DNA of 5,755 nt, taken from the NCBI GenBank assembly GCA_947457285.1, contig CANGVZ010000163.1, positions 1 through 5,755 on the forward strand. Reading direction: 5' to 3'. The translations under genes were made by a program, and so were the position numbers. The stretch is from Flavobacteriales bacterium. Lineage in GTDB: Bacteria > Bacteroidota > Bacteroidia > Flavobacteriales_D > Sanyastnellaceae. Each line of letters opens with the position of its first letter. The stretch's first letter is position 1. The notes under the pieces were generated by a model. The model was given only the letters and a program-made list of their open reading frames with translations. It had not been told where the DNA came from and ran no database searches. Positions 1-5,608 of the stretch are shown here, piece after piece.

Positions 1-444
1 ATTGTTGTCGATCAAAGCAGCGAGAAGATTGTTTGCTTTCTCCACTGCGGCAAAGTCGCCAGTAAAATGAAGATTGATATCTTCCATAGGCACGACTTGG
101 GAATATCCGCCGCCGGCAGCACCACCCTTAATGCCAAATACAGGCCCGAGAGAAGGCTCACGTAAAACAACAGTAGCCTTTTTTCCTATTTTATTTAGTC
201 CCTCTGTAAGACCAATGCTGGTAGTGGTCTTTCCTTCACCCGCAGGTGTGGGGGTGATGGCGCTAACGAGAATAAGCTTATTCTTTTTGATATTCTCTTC
301 ATTGATAAGATGAAGAGGTAATTTGGCTTTATACTTTCCGTAGTGTTCCAAATCATCCGTTGAGATTTTGAGTTTTTCGGCAATGACATTGATGTGCCGA
401 ATCTCACAATTCTGGGCAATTTCCAGATCAGAAGGAAATGACAT
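1..444 (-). CDS. fhs: Formate--tetrahydrofolate ligase, N-terminal 148 codons (runs off window)
   Basis: This enzyme joins formate to tetrahydrofolate using ATP, giving 10-formyl-tetrahydrofolate for one-carbon metabolism in the cytoplasm. The reading frame starts with ATG at 444-442 (MSFPSDLEIAQ) and stays open to base 1. Residues 64-79 form the nucleotide-binding P-loop TPTPAGEGKTTTSIGL. Residues 104-114 (GIKGGAAGGGY) match the family signature, and residues 126-148 contain FTGDF and ANNLLAALIDNN, also family hallmarks. From memory, many members have His after FTGDF where this one has Ala132. The family is usually about 555 residues long, so roughly the first quarter is present. No Shine-Dalgarno motif is seen upstream, which is normal for Bacteroidota. 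The start lies 36 bp after the kinase stop on the same strand, so read-through from the two-component genes is possible but unproven. Identity is close to certain. Confidence 0.96.
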   Translation of the reverse strand, partial: MSFPSDLEIAQNCEIRHINVIAEKLKISTDDLEHYGKYKAKLPLHLINEENIKKNKLILVSAITPTPAGEGKTTTSIGLTEGLNKIGKKATVVLREPSLGPVFGIKGGAAGGGYSQVVPMEDINLHFTGDFAAVEKANNLLAALIDNN

Positions 445-480
445 ATGGTTTCAAAATATTGGTTACGGGGCGAAATGTAA

Positions 481-1839
481 TCAAATATTCAAAGAAAAGC
501 GGAAGGTAGTGCCCTCGCCTACTTTGCTTTTTACAAAATATTCTGAATGATGCAAATCAAGGATGCTCTTCACAATGGCGAGTCCCAAGCCTGTTCCTTG
601 TTGGGCCGTTTTTCCTTTATAAAATCTTTCGAATAAGTGAGGGATGTCGGCTTCAGGGATACCAGCTCCGGTGTCGCTGACACTCACCCAAACTTTTTCT
701 CCTTCCTTCTTGATGCCCACCGTAATCTGATCACCAGATTTACAAAATTTCACAGCATTGCTTAAAAGATTTTGAATTGTGCGATCGATAAGAGCCAAAT
801 CTGCGTTGACACGAGGCATCGTGTCCTCAGAGTCTACTTTTATATTCACTCCTTTCTCCTGCGCTGCGAGTTTAAAATTATTGATCACATCGTAGGCCAA
901 CTCACGTACACAGAAGGATTCTAACTCCAACTTTCGCTCTTTACTTTCTAGTCGTGAAAGCTCAAACAACTCATCTACAAGGTATTTCAACTTCGCAGTG
1001 CTTTGAAGTGATGATTGTAGGTATTCTTGACGTGTTTGTTCGTCAAGTGAATCCTTCTTCATGATCATGGTTTCCAAGTATCCATGAATTCCAGCTAGTG
1101 GCGTGCGTAAATCGTGAGAGATATTCGCGAGTAATTCTTGTCTGAATTGTTCCAACTCCTGCTTTTGACGCTGCAATTTGTCTTGCTGTTTCAAAATACT
1201 TTTTACACTAAAAAACATGAGCGTTCCAATAATGAAAATAAAGACAAGCATGATGGCGATGTTTCTGTAAATCTGATCTTTTGCTTTGGCAAAAAAACTA
1301 TCAAAGGTCTCTTCCACTTGCAATACGCCAACAGTTTCTCCTTTTTCATTCATCACTGGAGAAACAGCTCCGAGTCTTTTACCATCCTCTGATTCGTATA
1401 GACCGATCATTCCACCTTTTTTATAAATGCTATCCATGCCAGGACGATTGTTGAGTTCAAGGAGCCAACGTGTGTCGTCGGTCGAAATAGCTTGATAAAA
1501 CTTTCCTGTTTCTGGTTTTCTGACTACCGTGAACATCTCGGAGGGTACCTTGGTCATGACCTTGGCCATGGTCATTTGGTCAAAAATGACCCGATAGGTT
1601 GAATCTGTCTTTACGCTATCTATGAGTTCAGAAGAAGGATAGCGCTCTATGAGATTCATATGTTCACTACCGCTAATCTTATAGGCCACGGCGTTGGCAA
1701 TGCAGTCCAACTTGAAAAGTTCCTTTTCCTGATAAATGGCAAGCTGCGTCTGATAACTGTTTACCGTGATATAACTCGCAATCAAAATGATTGCAATCAT
1801 CGTGTACGTAAGTACTCTATTGGATGAATTCGTTTTCAT
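481..1839 (-). CDS. Membrane sensor histidine kinase of a two-component system
   Basis: This is an inner-membrane kinase of 452 residues that should autophosphorylate on His and pass the phosphate to the adjacent response regulator. Transmembrane helix 1 spans about residues 9-28. An extracytoplasmic sensor region follows, about 29-190; its end (NEKGETVGVLQVEE, 164-177) resembles the last strands of a PAS/Cache-like fold, which is inference. Helix 2 is about 191-214. A short charged, probably coiled-coil linker (216-236) stands where many kinases have HAMP; no HAMP is evident. The HisKA domain contains SHDLRTPL with phospho-acceptor His242. The ATPase domain shows the N box QNLLSNAVKF (356-365), G1 DTGAGIP (389-395), the F box FERFYKG (403-409) and G2 GTGLGL (415-420). 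All catalytic boxes look intact. Its ATG shares one base with the regulator's TAA (TAATG), pointing to translational coupling. The signal sensed cannot be read from the sequence. Confidence 0.95.
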   Translation of the reverse strand: MKTNSSNRVLTYTMIAIILIASYITVNSYQTQLAIYQEKELFKLDCIANAVAYKISGSEHMNLIERYPSSELIDSVKTDSTYRVIFDQMTMAKVMTKVPSEMFTVVRKPETGKFYQAISTDDTRWLLELNNRPGMDSIYKKGGMIGLYESEDGKRLGAVSPVMNEKGETVGVLQVEETFDSFFAKAKDQIYRNIAIMLVFIFIIGTLMFFSVKSILKQQDKLQRQKQELEQFRQELLANISHDLRTPLAGIHGYLETMIMKKDSLDEQTRQEYLQSSLQSTAKLKYLVDELFELSRLESKERKLELESFCVRELAYDVINNFKLAAQEKGVNIKVDSEDTMPRVNADLALIDRTIQNLLSNAVKFCKSGDQITVGIKKEGEKVWVSVSDTGAGIPEADIPHLFERFYKGKTAQQGTGLGLAIVKSILDLHHSEYFVKSKVGEGTTFRFSLNI

Positions 1840-2534
1840 TAATCCGCGTCATTAAATCGATAACCCACACCCCACGTGGTGAGCACGTATTCCGGGTTGT
1901 GGACATCTGTTTCAATTTTCATTCTTAAACGATTGATATGGGTATTCACTGTGTGTTCGTACCCCTCAAAGTCATAGCCCCATATCTGATTCAGTAATTT
2001 CTTCCTGTCGTAAGTCACACCAGGATTGCTGGCCAGAAGATAAAGTAAATCAAATTCCTTAGGCGTTAAATCCAAACGCTCCCCCTTCAATGTCACTATT
2101 CTTTTCGCCTTATCTATCGACAGCTGCCTGAAGCTGATTACTGATTCGGTCTTTTCCTGAACTTCAACATCCGTTCTTCGAAATATTACTTTAACCCGAG
2201 CGATGAATTCTTTTATGCTAAATGGTTTAGTCATGTAGTCATCCGCCCCGAGCTCAAGCCCTGCCACTTTATCCATTTCCTCCCCTCTTGCCGTGAGCAT
2301 TAGAATTGGAAAATTGATGCGCTCACTTCGCAGTACTCTGCACACTTCCATACCATTCGTTCCAGGAAGGTTGATATCAAGCACCAACAGATCGAAGGAA
2401 TTTTTGAGACAATAGCTCAAGCCCTCAGTACCGTCCGAAAACCTCCTTACTTCACAATCCAAATCCTTTAGATGAATATCCAAGACATTGGAAATATCTT
2501 TATCATCCTCGATAATAATAACCTTCTTACTCAT
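1839..2534 (-). CDS. OmpR/PhoB-family response regulator
   Basis: This is a 231-residue DNA-binding regulator and the evident partner of the kinase encoded just downstream. Residues 1-120 are a receiver domain: acidic pair Glu9/Asp10, phospho-acceptor Asp53 in VLDINLPG, Thr81 in MLTA and Lys103 in KPF are all present. Residues about 130-229 form a winged-helix output domain, with LTPKEFDLLYLLASNPG, the recognition-helix stretch EHTVNTHINRLRMKI and the terminal TWGVGYRF typical of the OmpR/PhoB class. ATG at 2534-2532 (MSKKVIIIEDD) is chosen because receiver domains begin just there. The frame stays open to an ATG at 2594, but those 20 extra residues do not look like protein and lie inside the hairpin region. 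The start is preceded by an inverted-repeat arm, described separately, that could fold over the initiation site. The stop overlaps the kinase start by one base. Target genes are unknown. Confidence 0.95.
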   Translation of the reverse strand: MSKKVIIIEDDKDISNVLDIHLKDLDCEVRRFSDGTEGLSYCLKNSFDLLVLDINLPGTNGMEVCRVLRSERINFPILMLTARGEEMDKVAGLELGADDYMTKPFSIKEFIARVKVIFRRTDVEVQEKTESVISFRQLSIDKAKRIVTLKGERLDLTPKEFDLLYLLASNPGVTYDRKKLLNQIWGYDFEGYEHTVNTHINRLRMKIETDVHNPEYVLTTWGVGYRFNDAD

Positions 2535-2536
2535 TT

Positions 2537-2626
2537 TCAATATCGCTGTGATAATTTTGTTACAAATTTGGCTCACCTTTGGGGTTGGTCCCACGGACCA
2601 GCCTGAGACAGTATCACAGATATTGA
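2537..2626. repeat. Long interrupted inverted repeat enclosing a GC-rich hairpin, next to the regulator start
   Basis: The left arm 2537-2553 reads TCAATATC-GC-TGTGATA and the right arm 2612-2626 reads TATCACAGATATTGA. They pair over 15 bp if the two bases GC at 2545-2546 bulge out. Inside lies a second hairpin: GGTTGGTCC (2583-2591), a 3-base loop CAC, and GGACCAGCC (2595-2603), nine pairs with one G-T wobble on the plus strand. The outer arm ends 2 bases upstream of the response-regulator ATG (2534), so in a minus-strand transcript starting right of 2626 it could cover the ribosome binding region. Alternatively, the arms could be two facing operator half-sites for autoregulation. The pairing is read directly; the function is inference. 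Confidence 0.6.
2552..2559 (+). promoter_or_regulatory. Possible plus-strand -7 promoter box (TAATTTTG)
   Basis: TAATTTTG fits the Bacteroidota -7 consensus TAnnTTTG exactly. No TTG is found at the expected -33 distance, which weakens the call. Transcription would begin near 2563-2567, just before the GC-rich hairpin at 2583-2603, and would meet the strong terminator at 2656-2687, giving a transcript of about 120 nt. Confidence 0.3.
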
Positions 2627-2655
2627 TTCAGGATAAGTTTAGTTGTTAGTTAAAT

Positions 2656-2687
2656 TAAACCCTCGAATCGTCGGGGGTTTATTTTTT
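2656..2687 (+). terminator. Intrinsic terminator, plus strand, without an upstream protein gene
   Basis: TAAACCCTCGA (2656-2666) pairs with TCGGGGGTTTA (2671-2681) over 11 bp with one T-G wobble and the 4-base loop ATCG; six T follow at 2682-2687. This is a textbook plus-strand intrinsic terminator. In the minus direction the stem is followed by AATTTAAC, so it would not work as well there. It sits between divergent genes, 73 bp before the protease start, so it ends either a small untranslated plus-strand RNA or an attenuated leader of the protease. Confidence 0.75.
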
Positions 2688-2760
2688 ATGTCACTTTTCC
2701 ATGAATGGCGACAATATTCAATAAAAAGTAGCTTTCTTCGTGCAGTAAATTTAAAATATA

Positions 2761-4380
2761 ATGAACATTCGATTTTTAAAGGCGGGGCTCGTTGCCCTTG
2801 TGTTAGGAGTTACCACCTCAGCGGTGGCTCAGAAAAAAGGAACTGAAGAACCAAAAGCGCCCGTTACCTTGCAATGGCAGCATGGTGACGCTGGTAGCGA
2901 CAATATTATTGGCGTAAGCTCATTCAAAGCAATGAATGAGCTCCTTAAAGACAAAAAGCCAGCTCCGATAATTGTGGCCGTATTGGATAGCGGAACAGAA
3001 ACCTTCCACCCTGACCTAAAGAGCAATCTATGGGTTAATACCGATGAAATCCCAGGTAATGGCATCGATGATGACAAGAATGGATACATTGACGACATGC
3101 ATGGCTGGTCTTTCTTAGGCGGTAAAGATGGAGACGTGGGAGGAGACAATCTCGAATTTACAAGAATCTACAAAGGTTTGAAGGATAAATTCGAAGGCAA
3201 GGATGCCGCAAGCATCTCAAAAGAAGATAAAAAGGAATATGAGCGCTAACTCAAATTCAAATCAGGATATGAGGATCGCGTGAAAAAAGCGAAGGAAGAA
3301 AAAACTCAATTCGATCAGTTCTACCAAGTTTATTTAATGGCCGATGGAATGATGAAGGGCGCTACTGGTAAGGACACCTATACCGTAGAAGATCTCAAAG
3401 CATTGGAACCAAAAGATGAAATGACCGCGGGCTTCCGTGAAATGATGGTTCAAGTGTTGGAAGCAGGGTTGGTCGAACAGCTCGACGCTTGGAGAGAGCA
3501 CGTTGAAGACCAAATGCAATATTCATACAACCGCGAACTTGACACACGTCAGATTGTGGGTGATAACTATGCAGACCCAAGAGAGCGTATTTATGGCAAC
3601 AATCACATCGACGGTCCCAAGGCAGAGCATGGTACGCACGTTGCGGGAATTATCGGCGCAACACACAATGAATTTGGTATTAACGGTATTTCAAGCACAG
3701 CCAAATTGATGATCGTTAGATGCGTTCCAGGTGGTGATGAGCGTGACAAGGATGTTGCAAACGCCATTCGCTATGCCGTTGACAACGGTGCGAAAATTAT
3801 CAATATGTCATTCGGAAAATCATATTCTCCGAATAAAGACGTGGTGGATGAAGCTGTAAGATATGCAGAAAGCAAGGGTGTATTGTTGATTCACGCAGCA
3901 GGAAACGACAGCAAGAACATTGACAAGGCCGATAATTTCCCCAATAAAAAATATTTGGATGGAAAATTATGTTCAACCTGGTTGGAAGTCGGCGCAAGTG
4001 GTTCAAGTAAAGAAGCATTGGTAGCGCCATTCAGCAATTATGGCAAAAAGAGTGTAGATGTATTTGCACCGGGAGTAGAAGTATATAGCACCATGACAGG
4101 TGATTCTTATAAAAAAGAAAGTGGAACTTCAATGGCCGCTCCTGTGACTGCAGGTGTAGCTGCCGCATTGTGGTCATATTATCCTAATCTCACTGCACAA
4201 CAAGTGAAAGAGATTATTATGAAGTCGGCAGTGCCCTACAAAAAACTGAAAGTAACACTACCAGGAAGTGAAACTGAAGAAAAGCCTGAAGGAAAGAAAA
4301 TCGCCTTTGGAAGTCTAAGCAAAACAGGCGCCGTCGTCAATCTCTACCAGGCATTATTGATGGCGGAGAAAATGAAATAG
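2761..4380 (+). pseudogene. Secreted subtilisin-like serine protease (S8 family) split by an in-frame TAA
   Basis: One reading frame of 539 codons encodes a subtilase but is cut by TAA at 3247-3249 (codon 163); both halves are in the same frame, so one base substitution (for example TAA to TAC) would restore it. Residues 1-23 form a signal peptide with likely cleavage AVA-Q, so the product is exported. The catalytic Asp is Asp76 in VAVLDSG, followed by an acidic, possibly calcium-binding stretch, NGIDDDKNGYIDD (100-112). After the stop come catalytic His290 (HGTHVAG), oxyanion-hole Asn382 (HAAGND) and catalytic Ser457 (GTSMAAP), numbered in the joined frame. Between Asp and His lies a long Lys/Glu-rich, probably helical insertion (about 130-250), and the stop falls in it. 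A GTG at 3280 could restart translation, but that piece would lack Asp76 and a signal peptide. No C-terminal sorting domain is evident. A-rich bases precede the ATG; TAGCTTTC at 2729-2736 is a weak -7 candidate. Sequencing error or readthrough cannot be excluded. Confidence 0.85.
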
Positions 4381-4422
4381 AACGAGAACAAGAACAAGAA
4401 CAAGAACGAGAACAAGAACGAG
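4381..4422. repeat. Hexamer tandem repeat, seven units of AACRAG
   Basis: Seven consecutive 6-base units begin at the base directly after the protease stop codon. Three are AACGAG (4381, 4405, 4417) and four are AACAAG, so all variation is a G/A transition at position 4. The array passes without a gap into a heptamer array. The tract is purine-rich on the plus strand. Function unknown; it is non-coding as far as can be seen. Confidence 0.95.
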
Positions 4423-4464
4423 ATTCAGAATTCAGAATTCAGAATTCAGAATTCAGAATTCAAA
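4423..4464. repeat. Heptamer tandem repeat, six units of ATTCAGA
   Basis: Five perfect ATTCAGA units (4423-4457) are followed by one variant ATTCAAA (4458-4464). Neighbouring units create overlapping GAATTC palindromes, so either strand can fold into weak hairpins. With the preceding hexamer array it fills almost all of the 96 bp between the convergent protease and glycoside hydrolase genes. No ordinary terminator is visible there, so the array may take part in ending transcription, which is inference. It could equally be a slippage product. Confidence 0.95.
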
Positions 4465-4476
4465 ACGGAGAGAATT

Positions 4477-5391
4477 CTACTTCGTTGCCTTCTTGTAGTA
4501 TCGGATATAATCGATGTCCATTGAGATTGGGAAGAGGCTGGGGTTGTCGGGGCCATCGGGAGTTTTCTTGACGCTGACATTTGAAATAATTTGCATTGGA
4601 TCCCGCGGGAATGGAGTTTCTTCCAGTTTCGCGGGATTCTTCCTTTTCACATAATCCTCGCACACCTTTCCCACACCTCGCATTCCTTTGTAACGATACA
4701 TTGTTCTTCGTAATTTTCCATCTACCCACCACTCTATTTTACATTCATCCCACACACAAGTGAATGTATGAAAGCCCTCACTCATATCCTCTCCGAGATA
4801 TCCTTCGATGCTCATGCGACCTTTATAATGGGCCGTCATATTGTGCCATTTGCATAGGCGGGCTTCACTGTACATCATCTTCAATGGCCCTTTTACATCC
4901 CAATATTCAAAGACATCAATTTCATTATTCACACCATCCTTTTCGCCGTACATCCAGAAAGCCGAGTTGAGACCTTTTGATTTCGGTAAGCGACAACGTA
5001 TCTCATACATACCAAAATCAAAACTCTTTTTGGACATGATTTCACCGCTGGAATGTGTGTGATTGCCTTTCATCTCTTTCATACCATCTTTGATCCATAT
5101 CGCAAAGGGGCGGTTGAACATCGTATCATTTTTGAGAACAAGGCGACACATACCCTGACTAACTTCAACATTATCTTTTGAATACCACACATAGTTCGAA
5201 CCTTGCATTGGATCGCGCGGAATACCCTCGATTACATGCCATTTAGACTCATCGATTTTATCACCATTGAAATCGTCGCCAAAAGTGAGTACCCAGCGCT
5301 CGTCCTCTCCCGCCGAACTTTTTCTAACAATAGTATCCTGCCCCAAAGTCAGAAGCGGCAGCATTAAAATGGAAAGTAGTAATGATCTCAT
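4477..5391 (-). CDS. Secreted glycoside hydrolase family 16 protein (beta-glucanase/laminarinase-like)
   Basis: This is a 304-residue exported enzyme expected to cleave beta-1,3/1,4-linked glucan or galactan chains. Residues 1-17 or 18 are a signal peptide (MRSLLLSILMLPLLTLG, then QD) with no lipobox Cys. The GH16 fold follows: an N-terminal strand LTFGDDFNGDKIDESKWHV (35-53), GMYEIRCRLPKSKGLNSAFWM (127-147), and the active-site motif EIDVFE (157-162), giving nucleophile Glu157, helper Asp159 and acid/base Glu162. Then come FHTFTCVWDECKIEWWVDGK (207-226) and the closing strand MDIDYIRYYKK (291-301). Length fits a single catalytic domain with no carbohydrate-binding module. The exact substrate cannot be told. 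The peptide PRDPMQ occurs twice (58-63 and 262-267). The gene faces the broken protease and is bracketed by short tandem-repeat arrays. ATG 5391-5389 is chosen because it is the only start that includes the signal peptide; it lies 5 bp after a -7-like box. Confidence 0.93.
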   Translation of the reverse strand: MRSLLLSILMLPLLTLGQDTIVRKSSAGEDERWVLTFGDDFNGDKIDESKWHVIEGIPRDPMQGSNYVWYSKDNVEVSQGMCRLVLKNDTMFNRPFAIWIKDGMKEMKGNHTHSSGEIMSKKSFDFGMYEIRCRLPKSKGLNSAFWMYGEKDGVNNEIDVFEYWDVKGPLKMMYSEARLCKWHNMTAHYKGRMSIEGYLGEDMSEGFHTFTCVWDECKIEWWVDGKLRRTMYRYKGMRGVGKVCEDYVKRKNPAKLEETPFPRDPMQIISNVSVKKTPDGPDNPSLFPISMDIDYIRYYKKATK

Positions 5392-5396
5392 GGAAA

Positions 5397-5404
5397 CAAA
5401 GATA
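5397..5404 (-). promoter_or_regulatory. -7 promoter box TATCTTTG for the glycoside hydrolase
   Basis: Read on the minus strand, 5404-5397 is TATCTTTG, an exact TAnnTTTG match. It ends 5 bases before the ATG at 5391, so transcription would begin at or within a base or two of the start codon, implying a leaderless or nearly leaderless mRNA. No TTG is seen at the expected -33 position, where the repeat array lies, so the box may be chance. Confidence 0.35.
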
Positions 5405-5411
5405 GGGAAAC

Positions 5412-5533
5412 TAGCGACGAAGCGACGGAGCGACGAAGCGACTAGCGACTAGTGACTAACGACTAACGACTAGCGACTAACGACTAGCGACTAGCGACTA
5501 GTGACTAACGACTAGTGACTAGTATCTAGTATC
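5412..5533. repeat. Period-7 tandem array (TARYGAC) with a period-8 stretch at its left end
   Basis: One TAGCGAC (5412-5418) is followed by three 8-base units GAAGCGAC, GGAGCGAC, GAAGCGAC (5419-5442), then thirteen 7-base units (5443-5533): four TAGCGAC, three TAGTGAC, four TAACGAC and finally two TAGTATC. Within the first eleven units all differences are transitions at positions 3 and 4. The array starts 20 bp upstream of the glycoside hydrolase ATG and ends where the insertion-sequence side begins. It carries stop codons and no coding sense. The units are unrelated to the ATTCAGA array on the other side of the gene. Confidence 0.95.
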
Positions 5534-5571
5534 TAAAAAAGTTTATGGTCGATTCTAGGATATACGCTAAA

Positions 5572-5604
5572 TTGGTATATTTGTGCTAAATTTATATATC
5601 TTTG
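5572..5604 (+). promoter_or_regulatory. Transposase promoter region with two TAnnTTTG boxes
   Basis: Two exact -7-type boxes are present: TATATTTG at 5576-5583 and TATCTTTG at 5597-5604. The second has a TTG at 5572-5574, 22 bases upstream, within the spacing reported for Bacteroidota promoters, but it ends only 4 bases before the ATG at 5609, giving an almost leaderless mRNA. The first would give a leader of about 15-20 nt but lacks a clear TTG. Each box lies in one copy of a 19-bp direct repeat. Confidence 0.45.
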
Positions 5605-5608
5605 AATA

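Noticed and set aside
2563..2570. Palindrome CAAATTTG as an operator
   Set aside because: An 8-base AT-rich palindrome is expected by chance and has no second copy nearby.
2535..2594. N-terminal extension of the response regulator to an ATG at 2594
   Set aside because: The 20 extra residues have no receiver-domain character, the ATG lies inside the hairpin, and the receiver fold begins at MSKKVIIIEDD.
2577..2656. TPP (thiamine) riboswitch-like pattern: GGGGT, CTGAGA, TGAT and GGATAA at spacings close to the known thi-box, followed by a terminator
   Set aside because: The ACCC segment that pairs with GGGGT and the strongly conserved GCGTAGGGA are missing, and the downstream gene is a protease rather than a thiamine gene. 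At most it could be a decayed relic; a covariance-model search (Rfam TPP) would settle it.
2729..2736. TAGCTTTC as the protease promoter -7 box
   Set aside because: The last base deviates from TAnnTTTG and no TTG is found at the -33 distance; too weak to list on its own.
2643..2846. Open frame of 67 codons on the plus strand across the terminator and protease start
   Set aside because: It runs through the terminator hairpin and overlaps the protease signal peptide in another frame; composition is not protein-like.
3280..4380. Independent intact protease gene starting at GTG 3280
   Set aside because: It lacks the catalytic Asp and a signal peptide and is in frame with the upstream half, so it is the downstream part of one broken gene.
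4381..4464. CRISPR array
   Set aside because: Units are 6-7 bases with no spacers between them; this is simple tandem repetition.
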